From Moringa oleifera (lineage: Eukaryota; Streptophyta; Magnoliopsida; Brassicales; Moringaceae): a DNA stretch of 64,000 nucleotides. The notes under the pieces are model-generated. The model was given only the letters and a program-made list of their open reading frames with translations, searched no databases and was not told where the DNA came from. The position numbers were made by a program, and so were the translations under genes. Within the stretch, counting starts at the first letter, position 1; each line of letters starts with the position of its first letter. The stretch is taken from assembly GCA_021397835.1 (NCBI GenBank), contig JAJFZO010000034.1, forward strand, positions 7,097,001-7,161,000, read 5' to 3'. Positions 11,161 to 24,584 of this stretch are shown in pieces.

Positions 11161-11377
11161 TGGCATGATTTAATTAAATAACGAAAAACTAACAAATTTT
11201 TAAAAAATAAATTCAAAATCTTATAAAAATTTAAAAAAATTAAAAAAATCATAAAAAATAAAAATATAAAAGTAGCGAATCAAAAGAAGTAAAAAAAAAA
11301 ATCTTTCAAAGATCCAAAAAATAAAATATAGAAATTAAAGAAAAAATATATCAAAAAAATCACAAAAATAAAAATGT

Positions 11378-11925
11378 GCGACACAAGAATTTTCTAGAAG
11401 GAATCACCCATCCTAGTACTATTCCTGCTTAAGCACGCTTAACGTTGGGTTCTCATACAAAATAAACAAATATTTTTTGTAAAAGGTGCACCACAAGAAT
11501 TTCCTAGAAGGAATCACCCATCTTAGTACTACTCTTGCTTGAGCACACTTAACCTTGAGTTCTGATACAAAATCAACAGATATTTTTTTATAAGGATAAA
11601 AGTGCAACACAAGAATTTTCTTAAAGGAATCACCCATCTAAGTACTATTCTTGCTTAAGCACGCTTAACTTTGAGTTCTGATACAAAATCGACAAATTTT
11701 TTTATAAGAATAAATATGCAACACAAGGATTTCCTAGAAGGAATCACCCATCCTAGTACTACTCTTGCTTGAGCACACTTAACTTTGATAAAAAATCAAC
11801 AAATATTTTTTATAAGAATAAAAGTACAACACAAAGATTTCTTAGAAGGATCTCTTGCTTAAGCACGCTTAACTTTGAGTTATGATACAATCGCATTCAA
11901 AATTTCAAAAAAATATTAAAAGTAA
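11378..11925 (-). repeat. Short-period 5S-derived tandem array, copy B
   Basis: Same architecture as 7387-7920: about five units of roughly 110 bp containing the 3' part of a 5S rRNA-like sequence. It begins at the start of duplication copy B. Unit-by-unit differences between A and B are small, so the array was copied with the block and was not amplified independently. Confidence 0.8.
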
Positions 11926-12479
11926 AAAATATTAAAAATAGCATAATAGAGGGAAATGTAAAAAAGTAGAAATAAAATAAAATAAAAATAAAATAAAAGA
12001 TCATCTAAAAGAAAAAAATTAAAAATAATAAAATTTAAAAATATTTTATTATCAAAAAAGAAAAGTACAACATGAGAAAAAAATTCTGAAAAGTGAAAAT
12101 GAAGAAAAATAAAAAAAAGTAAAAAAGTAAAATAATCTAAAGAATAGATAAAAATATAAAAATATGAATAAAATCCTAAGAAAAAGAAAATAACTAAAAT
12201 AAACAACAAAAAAATTCAAGGAAATGAAACAAAATTACTAAAATGAACAACAAAAAACATCAAGGAAACAAAACAAAATAGATCAAATTCAATTAAAAAT
12301 ACATAAAATAAAATAAAGTCCAAAAAAAATCCCACAACAAATCATACAAAATCCATGAGAATCTAAGGATACGAGACATAAAAAATCAAAAATATAAGAA
12401 AAAAAGAACTAATAAACAAAAAAAGTAAAGAAAATCATTAAAAAAGATAAAATATTAAAAGAAAGATTAGGAAAAAAAA

Positions 12480-13890
12480 AAACAAAATGCAAACGTTTAA
12501 AAGGCCTTTGTAAGTCATTATTGGGAAGATTATAAGTAGGAATGTGGCATGTGCTATTCTGGAGACACTTCCATCTACAATGTTTTGGCAACATCTTGTT
12601 TACTCTTACCAGCTTAGGGACAAATATCGTGCCCATAGAATGCATTGAGTTTTGAACATAGAGACATGCATCTTAATACAGGAAAACACTCTTTCTCCTC
12701 TCTCCGTATGGTGGATATCAACTAGATAAAATTTTAAAAATGAATGATATCAAAACTCATCACTGATCAAATAATTTGTGCAAAGTCAAAGCATGCCTAC
12801 AAAAACAATTTAAGTATTAAAACAACTATAACAAAAAGTGTCACTACTTATAAAAATATTTAACTGTATTTTGAAAGTAGACCGCTAATCAAATAACATA
12901 TGGTCACACCGCAACCCACCATATTTAAGTCAGTATAACAAAGTAAAGAACATGCAGCTGAGACAACTCACAAATCCACAAGACCTTCCATATACTGGGT
13001 TTATTCATGTAAGCATTTGCTAATAAGCTTAATGATCCTAATGGCGAAAGGTTGCCGCCTCTTCTAATCCAACAGGTTCATTAACATACCAGATCCACCA
13101 ATTGACCTATTACTTGCTAGAAGATCACTTAGATAAGTTAGATGGCATAAAATTCTAGGGAAAAGACTTGCTGAAAACATTTAAAGTCAATCTATGGGGT
13201 TGTGTAATCTTTCAATTATCATCACAAAGCAATGTAATATGTAAAATTTCTAGATGACATAAAAGAAGTAACTTGTCCTTTCAAAGTGGACAAAAACACT
13301 GAAACTGTTTTCACCCAACATGAAGATATATGCCTACTATAAAATCGATGTAACCATCACTAAATTGGATAATGAGGAATGAAAAGTTGTTGAACAACAA
13401 TTATTTAAAAGATGACAACTAAAGATTTATTTTCTTACCTTGAGTGGCCAACACAGCAATATTGAAAAACAAGCTATATGCATCACTTGATCCAATACCT
13501 AGAAGAATTCAAAAAAGGATTCAACTATTTCAAAAATCACACCCGTCAAAAACTTATTGTTATTCTTCAACGAAAACTAAAAAGCATAAAATTGTCACAT
13601 GCAAACTAAATTGAACAAAAAAAAAATTCAAATAACTCATCACAATAGACAAAAAGGGATCTACAAAGAATAGAAGGATCCAACCAATGACAATCAAAAT
13701 AGCATTGCCCTTACTGTCGTAAAGGATTGCAAAAAAAGACTTTATTGTTAGAGCAACATACTTCAACACAACTATGACTTCTCTCTCGTTAGCTGCAACC
13801 ATCAAACACAACCAACCAACAACAATTGACAATGCAACCTTTTCATCTAAAATATTCGGGGATTTTTGAACCGAAAAAAGGAAATTCACT
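12480..13890 (-). pseudogene. Unidentified duplicated gene-like fragment, copy B
   Basis: Counterpart of 8560-9840. It keeps the longest open frame of the family, 13889-13560, with three hydrophobic stretches (VALSIVVGWLCLMVA, AILIVIGWILLFF, FSLHVTILCFLVF) that could be membrane spans. An exon-like segment near 13500-13445 reads GIGSSDAYSLFFNIAVLATQ and is followed by a GTAAG donor. I cannot name the family. The frames are not continuous across the block. Confidence 0.35.
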
Positions 13891-14819
13891 CAACTAACGG
13901 AATGCATTTGAAATTTATATTTATTATTATTGAGAAGTTAAGAAAAGGTAAGATCACTAAATCTACAACCAAAAATGACATATTTGAAAGAGATGAGAGA
14001 GAAAAAAAAGAAGAAGATGTTTTCTTAGCAATCATGGAAATATTATCCATACTTCGTTAATCCAAGGAGAAAGAAAATCGAAGAAAATGCAATAAAATAG
14101 AAGAAATCTAAAGAAACAAAAGAAAATTCGAAAAAACATTAAGGAACAAAAGAAAAGAAAAAAATTCAGGAACGAAATAAATTAGAATCAAAAATTCATA
14201 AAAATTTCTAAAAATAAAAAAGAAGAAAAACCAAATAAACAAATAAAATTAAAGAAAACCAAATAAACTAAAAGAAAATCCAAAAAACTAAAATAACTAA
14301 AAAAAATACAAGAAAGAAACTAAAATAAAATTTAGCAAAATCAAGAAAATACATGCATGAGAAAATAGTAGTAAGGAAACTTAAAGAAAATCCAAAAAAA
14401 CCAAAGAAAACAAATCTGAAAAATAAAGAAAATTGGCAAGAAACCCATGAAAACTGAAGAAACTAAAATAAATCCAAGAAAACCAAATAAATTTAAAGAA
14501 AGTCTAAGAAAACAAAGAAACTGAAGAAAATCTAACAAAATCAATAAGATACAAACAAGGAAAGGTAATAGCTAAAGACTTCGTACAATTATTAAAGGAA
14601 GTACTTAAACTAATATAGGAAAATAAAAATATTTAAATAATTATCATAATTCATTTTCTTGAAACCTATTGTTCACCATATCAAGTAAAGAGATCATCAT
14701 CCGAACGCAATTAAGATACCCTTTTATTATGGTCAATAACTTCTTCCAACACAACAAGATATGATAATTTCTGAAAGAGATCCTAAATTATCAAGAAACT
14801 TTAATAAACCCAAAGAATG

Positions 14820-15070
14820 CATCAAAGTAGGGCAAAAAGAGCCCTCTAGTAAAGTTTTCGTTTCAATATTACCGTGTGTTCGCAGGACTCAAAATTCATG
14901 GCCAAGAAAACTTGGGAGAGAGGGAGAGAGTGCAAGAGGAAGAACGAAGCGTGAAGATGCCAAATATATGATAATCTCCTTTTGCTTCCCGTGCTTTCAA
15001 CATCAAATCTGATTTCTAGAACATGTCCAAGATGTGACAATCTCTTATTGCTCCCTGTGCTTTAAATAAG
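14820..15070 (-). promoter_or_regulatory. Promoter/5'UTR-like block with TATA-like motif, copy B
   Basis: Near-identical to 10900-11160 through the tandem duplication. It keeps the TTATTTAAAGCACAGGGAGCA motif near 15070 and the CT-rich leader near 14940-14910. No coding sequence that it could drive is identified downstream. Confidence 0.35.
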
Positions 15071-15294
15071 TATGTTACTCAATGGCATGATTTAATTAAA
15101 TAACGAAGAACTAACAAATTTCTAAAAAATAAATTCAAAATCTTATAAAAATTTAAAAAATTTAAAAAAAAATCATAAAATATAAAAATATAAAAGTAGC
15201 GAATCAAAAGAAGTAAAAAAAAAAATCTTTCAAAGATCCAAAAAATAAAATATAGAAATTAAAGAAAAAATATATCAAAAAATCACAGAAATAA

Positions 15295-17160
15295 AAAAGA
15301 TGATGAAATAAAACGGGATGCACAAGCAAGTACATGGCATCAACAAATAGTAAGAATATCTCCACATGATCCTTCCAACCACAGCTAGACACATCCCAGT
15401 GTAACTGTAGCCTGCATATGTCACAATGTCCAGCAAGGGTGCCTCCCCATTTACCTAATGAGAGTAATGTTACTTTCAGAAGGGAAACCTGGAGAAACCA
15501 GCAAAGCAACCAGCCAGTTCAAAGCTTATGGGCTAAACCCAGAGAAAATTGGAAACAATGATTGAAAGATTCTACCAGGAAGACTGCCACTGATCAGATA
15601 AAGCCAATAAATTATGTAAACATGAAATGATCTAACACAATAGCATGCCTTCAAGAAAATACAACTACGAGATTTGAAAATCAGACAGCACTAGCATGAT
15701 AAAAAACATAAGAAAATCCATTGGAGAAAGAAAAAGTCTCTCTAGATGGCACCTGAAAAATGACAGGTCACTCTCTCTATCTACTTTTACTCCTCCATCT
15801 TTCTCTTCTCCATTTTTCTCTTCCTCTCTCTTCCTAAAAAAGAAAAATTATAGGTAAAGTTTCCATCAAATGTTGGAAAAGTTTGATAGGAGCAGCTGCA
15901 ATAAGACCACCTTTCCCATAAAAGCAGTAGCATAAAAATACTTTTATCACTAATAGCAACTGGATTTAGACAAAAGTTTTAATTGGAAAGCATTTCAAAT
16001 TACCAAGGCTTAATTAGAAGATGTTGTTATGGGTGTCTCTAACAGAATGGACACTTGGCAGCGGGAAACTGGTGAAGGCGAGGCTGCAATCATGAAAGAC
16101 AGGGGAATAAGAAGGGAATAGAGGATGGTGCAGGGGAGGGGGAGATCACTGGGGTGAATTGGGGTGGTTGAAGCCACTGGACAGAGATAGCATTCTGCTT
16201 CTCTGATTGTCTCTGTTTTCTTTTGTTCGTTTCACTACTGTTTTTGCAGTCTATATTACAACACAGTAATTGGAGCTTGCTCCTAGTTATTTTCCTTCAA
16301 TTACTATTGAATTTGGAACCTATCAGTTTCCATCCAATGTTGGAGAATTTTGATAGGAGCAGCTGGAATAAGATCACCTTTCCCATAGAGCAGTAGCATA
16401 AAAATTATTTTATCAATAACAACTGGATTTAGATGAAATTGGAAAGCATTTCAAATTACCGAAGTCCTATGACTTAGAATTTCAAATTCCTGCATAACTA
16501 TGCACAAAATATGCAAAATATACAAGGAAACACCAGCACGCACACGAATGCAGTAAGGGAGATTTAGATCTGAGAATCGAACCTTGTAAGAAGAAGATAA
16601 CAGCGAACACATCAAAGCTGCCGCGAAGTCTCGGATGCAGTAAGCACGAATGCAGCCGAATAGATCGAACCTTTTATCACGAATGCAGTAAGCACGCACA
16701 CGAAAAAATACCGTGTGTTCTCACAAGCTTCGCAGGTTCTCGGAGGAAGGGAGAGAGCACAGGAGGAACAAGGAAGCCTGAATACGTGAGCATGCAAAAG
16801 ATGTGAGGATGTTTTATTGCTCCTCTGCTTTAAATATGCCAAAGATGTTAACAGCTATATTTGCATTTTGACTTTGACCCATTTTTTAAAGTTTCAAATG
16901 TATGAGAAACAATTTTAATTTGTGTTGATGATGTAATTTTAAAAATCTTTAAAATGCAATAAATCAAATAATGAATAAAATTAAAAATTTAAACTTCAAT
17001 AAAAATTTTAAATATTTTAATTTTTTCCAATTAAAATTTAATTATTTAAATTTTTGCAGTAAATATTAATTTATTATTTAAATCAAATTAAACATTATCA
17101 AAAATTTTAATAATAACTCAAATTAATAAATAAAAAATAAATTTGTATTTTTATAAAAAT
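15295..17160 (-). repeat. Left arm inner segment of the large inverted duplication
   Basis: On the minus strand this matches 28.9-31.04 kb of the plus strand in order. It covers the AT-rich flank, the TATTTAAAGCA motif near 16840, a CG-containing leader (TTCGATCTATTCGGCTGC near 16660), a block ending in GGTTCGATTCTCAGATC near 16590, a TTCCATCCAATGTTGGA-type segment that occurs twice, and a TGGACACTTGGCAG segment. The short open frames here are not conserved as proteins and read like an untranslated exon with intron. Similar blocks follow each YIF1 fragment at 42.7 and 48.0 kb. Confidence 0.7.
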
Positions 17161-18020
17161 TTAAAAAAATTTAAATATGATGATAATTAATTCTTATTTT
17201 ATTTTATTTCAAATAAATCAAAAACATGAAAATTAATTTTTATTCTATTCTATTTCAATAAATCAAATATGATAATAATTATTTTATTATAAAAATATTT
17301 ATTTTATTCTCTGTCTACTCCATTCTAAGAATCAAATACTCATATCGGAGGATATGAAATATTTTAAAATTTTAGAAATTTAGCTATTTTGGTGATTATT
17401 TATCATAATATTTTGAATTTTGAATTTTTTTAAAATCTCAATTCATAATTTTTATTTTTATTTTTATCTTTATTTTTTAAAAAATTAGACTGTGTAATAA
17501 TTTAATAAAATTAATAATTTTAAAATAAATATTAAAAATAATTTAAATTTAATATAAATTTAAATTTAAATCTCCTTGTCATTTTTTAATTTATATATTT
17601 TTAATTTGAATTTGAATTACTTTAAATTTTACTAAAGCATTCAAAAATTTAATATACTTAAATTAAAAATTTTATACCATAAATTTTGAATTAAAATTTT
17701 AAATAAGTGTAAAGAAATATTGAGGTTGTTATTATAACAAAATTAAGATATCTTAATGGTAAAACTTATTTTAGTTACACTCTCAATGTTTTGAAAATTT
17801 TGCAAGAAAAATATAGGTTGTGAATCACAAATTGTTTAAACTTGAGGAATTGACGTAAAATGAGGTGTAAAATTTATTTGAATCATTTTTGAGGTATTTT
17901 AACAATAAAATTACTATATAATTACTCTTATCTTTTATATATGTATATATACATATATGTATAATTATTTTAACATATGTGTTTAAATTTAAAAGCTCAA
18001 ACATGTACTTTAAACCATAA

Positions 18021-18040
18021 TATATATATATATATATATA
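18021..18040. repeat. TA microsatellite
   Basis: About ten TA dinucleotides in AT-rich intergenic DNA. Confidence 0.95.
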
Positions 18041-18119
18041 AGTGAGTTAATTACCAACAACCCCATCAAAACGTAGTGTAAGCTAATAAAATAAAAGATT
18101 AATTCTTAGATTTTCAAAA

Positions 18120-19075
18120 GACATGATCTATCAAATTAATGAAAAATAATCAAATTTAACCTTGTTAAAAAAATTCAAAAATTAAAGAATTTTATATAAA
18201 AAATTTTGACTTCAATTTTTTTTAATGAATGTGGAAAACATTCAAGCTATCATCATAAAAAGATTTTAAAATTTTGTGAGTATTGAAAATATTTTTAATG
18301 ATTTTTACTATCAAAAATTTAAATAATTCGTAATAACTAGTGTGAGTAAAAAATTATTTAAATTAAGAGATTGGCTCAAAATAGAGTGTAAATTTATTTG
18401 AGTCATTGTTTAGTCAATAATAAAAAAATGCTTAAATTTTTCAAAATGAGTCAATATCTAATTTGACCATTTGTCATCAATTAGGATGTATTTGAAAATA
18501 TTAAAATTCAAGATAAAATTTAAGAGGTAGAGTATTATTAAAAATTTAAAATAACATTTAAAAAAACTACAGACAAATATATAAAATAAATAATATTATA
18601 TTTATATAATTACCTTAGATATAAAAATGCTATCTCTTAATCTTTACCATGAAAACATGTTCAAACATATATTGATTAATGAGAAATAGTCAAATTAAAC
18701 CTTATTTTAAATCACTGTGTAAAAAGTATAACTATATTTTCATTGTTAAAATGTCTAAACAATGACCCTAAATAAAATTTTTAAATAAAATTTACATTCT
18801 ATTTTGAGCCAATTTTCTTAATTTTAAATAATTTTCGACTTACGAGCTATTTAATATGAGTTTTTTAAAAATTTAATAGTAAAATTTTATAAAAATATAT
18901 TTTTAATACTTAAAACCCTAAAAAAAAATTTATGATGGTAGTTTGAATATTTTTTCACATTCATAAAAAATTTCAAAGCGAAATTCGTGCTACAAGATCC
19001 TCGATTTGAATATTTTTAAATTTTAATTTTTAAAAAATTAATTTTAATTATTTTTCATTAAATCAGAGATTGTTT
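18120..19075. repeat. Inverted repeat (fold-back like) with about 300-bp arms
   Basis: The arm at 18120-18450 and the arm at 18690-19075 are reverse complements in the same order. Both contain AATGAAAAATAAT, a TTCAA(G/A)CTA(T/C)CATCATAAA segment, TTTACTAT(C/T)AAA and GGCTCAAAATAGA. The spacer is about 240 bp. Other copies of one arm occur at 17.76, 26.36 and 28.1 kb, so this may be two insertions of a small element facing each other or a fold-back element. No transposase is present. Confidence 0.6.
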
Positions 19076-19920
19076 TTACTTTTGAAGTTCATAATAAAGA
19101 TTGAGATTAAATGATATTTACTTAATATATTAAATTAAAAATGTCACTTACCCAATAATTATATGTTTATGTACTTCTCAAAAAAAAAAAAAAGAAATGT
19201 GATGTAGTTTCACATTAGAATATATGTTGAAAAAAAAAACTAGATCATCCAGATTAAATAACATTTTGATATTCATTGCAAAGCAACCACTGTAGTGAGT
19301 TGTTTAAGTTACTTTTCATATGTTATTGCAATGAGTCTTGAATCAGTTGGGTCTTTCTATCTTTAATATAATTTAATATTTATTATGAGTTCAAATTATA
19401 CTATAATTAATTAATAAAAAACTATCATTTAAATTTAATATTTATAATTTTTTAAAATTTTTATTATAATTTACAAATCTTTTTGACTTAAAAAAGACAT
19501 CATTATAAAATAAAATTTATAATTGTCAACAATAAATATAAACTAATTACAAATATTTAGTAAATAATGTTCATATTCTTAAAAAGGTAGATTAGTTTAA
19601 GGTAATTTTTTTATTTAAAGTAACTTACAAATAAAATAAAAATTATACAATGTAAGCTCTATTACAAGTTTGGATTGCATTATAATTAATTAAATATTTT
19701 TATTTATTTTTAAAAATATATTTATATTAATTTAAAATAAATTTATTCATTTGTTGATATTAGATGTATTAAACCTAATACTAACTTATCTCTCATGGTA
19801 TAATTTATCCCATTAATTTAAAGGGATAAACTTATCCCAATCTAAAAGGATCAAAAAAAGGGTGGGATAAGATTATCCCAATCCCACCAATGCACCAAAC
19901 ATGGATAAAAATTATCCAAT

Positions 19921-22370
19921 CCCAATTCGATCCCATGTAAGAAACAAGACTCCGGAGTCTGACCCACTTAAAGCATCTTTTCTTTGGAGTCCACGAGAAG
20001 GAACTAAAGATTTAACATCCACTGTTTTGTTAGGATAGGATAACTTCTTGGGGATAACCCTCCTCTCATAATAAGAGAAGCAGAGATAAGACCATTGTTA
20101 TTCTTATTTAACAATGACGGCCATGCCTTTCGTGTACTTGGATCATCTCCAAGCATCCACAATTTAACTATCTGTCCCTTACACCTAAAATAGATTAGGA
20201 CGAAAAACATTAGAACAAATAAACAATCAATACAATCACCGATTATTGTAACTGATTTAATTTTCAACCAATGGAACCAAAAAATTAACTGCTTCAACAG
20301 ATATTCATCTAATCAAAATACTTCAATTAGTGTAACACAATTGCATATATACCCAAAGCACTAATTCCATGAGTTAACACGTATCTGTTTAACAGAAAAT
20401 TTATACAACATGCCACACCAGTCAGTCGATGACCTTTCATGCCATTAAGCAATAAATTGCACAAGGCAAAATATATATTTGACGCAAGATTTTGTCTTAG
20501 TACTAGCACAAGTGAAACCAAGTAAAGGATTGGGGAAAAAGGTGACAATAAAGTGAATGAAGAAAATTGAATTTATAATATTTGACGCAAGACCGTGTTC
20601 AGAATTAACAGAAGTGAAACCAAGTAAAGGATTGGGGAAAAAGGTGAAAATAAAGTGAATGAAGAAAATTGAATTTATAGACCACAAATAATTAGGCCGT
20701 AATCCCATGCCTACCAACCTCATTCAATTCATCAATTTTTGCTTCCACAAACAATGCAATAAGTCCATTAGTATTTGCATATTTCTTTCATCTTTCTCTT
20801 CTTCTTTGTGAGAAGTGTCAAGAGGTTATCTATCTCCTTGTTGTTACATCACAACCCTGTATGAGAATCAAGAGACAGGATCACTCTTAAATGAAATAAA
20901 TCAAATGAACATGACGAGGCTAGCAATTCCGCAATGCATTTAGAAAGGATTTGGAAGAATATGTGCTAAACAACAACTAATACAGACATATGCACATTAA
21001 AGTTTACAAAATAATTTTCACATTAGAAATCCGTCTTATTTCAAAACTAGATAATTATATTATTGTATGAGAGGACAAAGAGTAACGAACATATTTTCGA
21101 CCACATATATATCATCACAACAATCTTTTAGGCATCCCTATTCAATAAATTATGTGCATGCAAACATATCTTCAGACCTGCAGAGCTAAATGATGATTCT
21201 ATTCTTAGTTTTAAGGACAATATTGCATTTGCAGCTCAAATGCTAAATCAATGCTGCATACACAGTAAAACAAGGTTCATTTAGGAAACAGAGATCAAAA
21301 TCCCAAGAACTTAGTTGAAACATACCTATAAAATTAAGGCTTAAGAAAATATTGATACAAAGAAAAAAACTTGAACTTTCTACTATGAGAGTAGATCATG
21401 AGGTTAAATAAGTCAAACATTGTTTGTGGTATACAAATATGACTTTGCTAATTATACATTTCACATAGGATAGACCGTGAATCAATAAATTTTTTGTGCA
21501 CATATAGTATCCAACACTCCATAGTGCCCTACACTCTACAATAGATTAGGGGCAAGAACCACATTCAGGATTATATTTAAGAGACAGGCAACTACATTAC
21601 TCCCAAAGATTTGTTAATTATTTAGTCCTATTAATGTTAAGTAAACTGCCAAAACTAGAAGTGTGAACACAAATCTAACTTTATACTAATTACAAGTCAT
21701 GACGAAATGACACACAAAATATTATGCATGAGAAAACAATAAGAGACAATGAACAATAAGCTCAAAAATATTATTAGCCAGAAGGTAAAAGAAAAATAGT
21801 GAACAACATGGTGTTAAAAAAAATTCATATTTAAGTTGCTACGTAATGTAGAACAAATGGCCCAACTAAACGATTCAAATCAATTATGTGTTTAAACTTA
21901 AAATTAAAATGTATGACTAGAGTAAACAGCTTTACTAATAACTGACTTGTTGTAATGCATCACCTGTTGTAATGCGAGATGCAGTTGTTGATATTTGATG
22001 AGCAGAAGTCTTCTTCAATAGCTATAAATGTGGTAAAGAGAAATCATATAACAATAAGCTACATTGCAAAATAGATCATTTTAAGATACAAATTATGTGC
22101 ATGTCATATGGTCAAACTTCATAATAAATCAATTTAATAATCAAATTTACCTAAAACGGTAAGAAACAAAATAAGCTGACTAGAGGAGTTTATGTTTCAA
22201 TTCATTCACAAAGTTGAACACATCCTATGATAGATCAAATTGATACTGTAAAAAATCCAGAAAAATTACATGTTTTCTACCTGACAAGAATTTCACAGTA
22301 TTAAGTTTCATAATAAGCTATGAAAGCAAACAAGCAACTCAAAGGCAGTCACAAAAAATGACTCAACAGA
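19921..22370. other. Region without recognisable gene
   Basis: Base composition is less extreme than in the flanks. Short minus-strand frames at 20004-20297 and 20445-20723 are not recognisable as families and show no consistent splice structure, apart from a CKGQIVKLWMLGDD stretch preceded by a polypyrimidine-like run. One 103-bp tandem duplication is present. I see nothing else that can be supported. Confidence 0.4.
20475..20680. repeat. 103-bp tandem duplication
   Basis: Two consecutive copies start at TTTGACGCAAGA (positions 20478 and 20581) and both run through GTGAAACCAAGTAAAGGATT to GAAAATTGAATTTATA. They differ mainly in the 20-30 bases after the first motif. Confidence 0.93.
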
Positions 22371-22379
22371 TCTCTGCTT

Positions 22380-23610
22380 CAGAAGAAAGACTCAATGTAC
22401 CCTTTGCTTGAAATAATTTCAATTCCCATCATAAATTTAGGGGACAAAAAGCCAGCAAATGGGAAAAAAGTGGGGCCAGTTACGTTGCCTCTAACTATAA
22501 TTCAACTTCTAATAAGCACCATTTAAACTTAATTTACAAGTGTATAAGTACAGAGATCTCCACAGTTAAGACATCAATCAAGTCAGTTCGATGCCAATAG
22601 TAAACACATGCAAACCAATGAAATTGACCCAAGCAGTCATAATAATTCATATATCTTTATTCACCTACTGTTTTTAAAAGTTAAGAGTCAGACCTACATT
22701 ACTTTTCCAACTTAAGTTACAAACCTACCATTTCTTTAAGCTTACACAATCAAACATGACTTATCCACCATAGCAAAATTATAGAGGAACATAAAAAGGT
22801 TACCAATATTTGTTATTCTATAAGTCTATCTCCTTGTTGCTAGAATAAGCTGCAATTAGAGACAATCAACTACAAGGATAGGTGGACACGCATATACTCA
22901 TAAATCCAACTCAAACAAATGAAAGAAAATGATAATTGAAGGAGCCCAAAACGAAATCAAACAAAACTTGTCGAGCAAGAAATTAGGGAATAACTGATTG
23001 TTGGTGAGGTAATGGCCACAACAGGGCCAATCGCTCTTGTGGTGGAGGTGAGTGATGATGCACATGTAGCAGAAGCTGCGGCCACACGCTGTGAGGAAAG
23101 CGTCCTTTATGATGTGCATGCAAATTGGGCACAATAAGTACTTACCTATCTCGGCCACTACCACGTCCGTCATGGCCACGCTTCCATCGGTCGGGAAGTC
23201 AGTGCTAGTGCTGGAGAGTTCAGGGTGATAGTCGATTAATTGCATAGGTTTTTCAGTTCGACTTCACTTCCAGGACAGAAGACTCTATTGACACTTCTTC
23301 CCTACCCTTAATTTTCACAGCATTTTCCATTATTCTTTGGAGATGAAGCTCTTCCCTTCATAGGTGGTTAATTTGCTTTTGATTTGTGAGGGTTGAGACT
23401 TGTTCACTTTGCAAAGATGAGAAATACTAGTGTGGGAACGTGTGCTATTTGTGAGGGGGGAAACCACCCATGAGAGCGCTTGTTTTGGCTGTGGCACAAG
23501 AGTTTGCTAGTTTGGTTGCTCCAGTTGTGGACCTATGAATCTGTTGGGACTTGGGATTACCAAGCATGCTTTTTTTTTTGTGTTGTAATTACAAGATTAA
23601 ATTCTTAGAA
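22380..23610. repeat. 1.2-kb duplicated segment with COP1 exon 1, copy 1
   Basis: Direct counterpart of about 60017-61215, in the same orientation 37.6 kb away. The match covers COP1-like exon 1, its upstream sequence to about 23610 and about 590 bp of the following intron (for example CATAAATTTAGGGGACAAAA). At the high-coordinate end this copy joins a GH9 pseudogene. At the low end homology stops near 22380. Confidence 0.92.
22967..23325 (-). pseudogene. COP1-type RING E3 ligase exon 1 fragment, copy 1
   Basis: The frame contains LLCPICMHIIKDAFLTACGR, SFCYMCIITHL, then HYLTNNQLFPNFLLDK, which matches the N-terminal RING finger of plant COP1, the repressor of light signalling that acts with SPA proteins in CUL4 ligases. 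Exon 1 should end after LLDK, but the donor reads TT where GT is expected (22966-22965). Two zinc ligands are lost: the RING His is Arg (CGRSF), and the Cys of the KSDC segment is Trp. The sequence upstream of 23245, homologous to the likely start codon region of copy 2, is frameshifted. No coiled-coil or WD40 exons follow, so this is an isolated exon. Confidence 0.85.
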
Positions 23611-23676
23611 AATGCAAAGAAAACAACATTGAGAAAAAGAAACAAGAAACACACCAAGGTAAACAAAAAGTTTTAC

Positions 23677-24584
<908 letters not shown>

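Larger units (their letters stand above)
7385..11373. repeat. 3.95-kb tandem duplication, copy A
   Basis: This block and 11374-15294 are direct repeats. Both start at the 5S-derived array (CGACACAAGAATTTTCTAGA) and both end with the same TAGCGAATCAAAAGAAG ... ATCACA(A/G)AAATAAAAA sequence. Internal order is identical: 5S-like array, AT-rich stretch, TGTTTTGGCAACATC block, unknown gene fragment, AT-rich stretch, TATA/UTR-like block. The divergence looks like scattered substitutions and small indels. Confidence 0.9.
11374..15294. repeat. 3.95-kb tandem duplication, copy B
   Basis: Direct repeat of 7385-11373. Beyond 15294 the sequence continues into the UTR-like block that the inverted right arm also carries at about 31.04 kb. 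This suggests that the duplicated unit lay between that block and the long 5S-like units. Relative to the right arm, both A and B contain an additional 1.4-1.5 kb stretch (about 9.7-11.2 and 13.6-15.1 kb) that the right arm lacks. Confidence 0.9.
17161..19920. other. AT-rich intergenic stretch
   Basis: Very AT-rich, no supported gene. It contains several diverged copies of a dispersed repeat at about 17.76-17.90 (+), 18.12-18.45 (+) and 18.69-19.07 kb (-), recognised by the shared GGCTCAAAATAGAGTGTAAA and TTTACTATCAAAAATTTAAA motifs. A TA microsatellite lies at 18021-18040. Confidence 0.6.

Noticed and set aside
16451..16842. Minus-strand frames resembling those at 29496-29747
   Set aside because: Similarity follows from the inverted duplication of DNA. 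Frame lengths differ and indels are not multiples of three, so no protein appears conserved.
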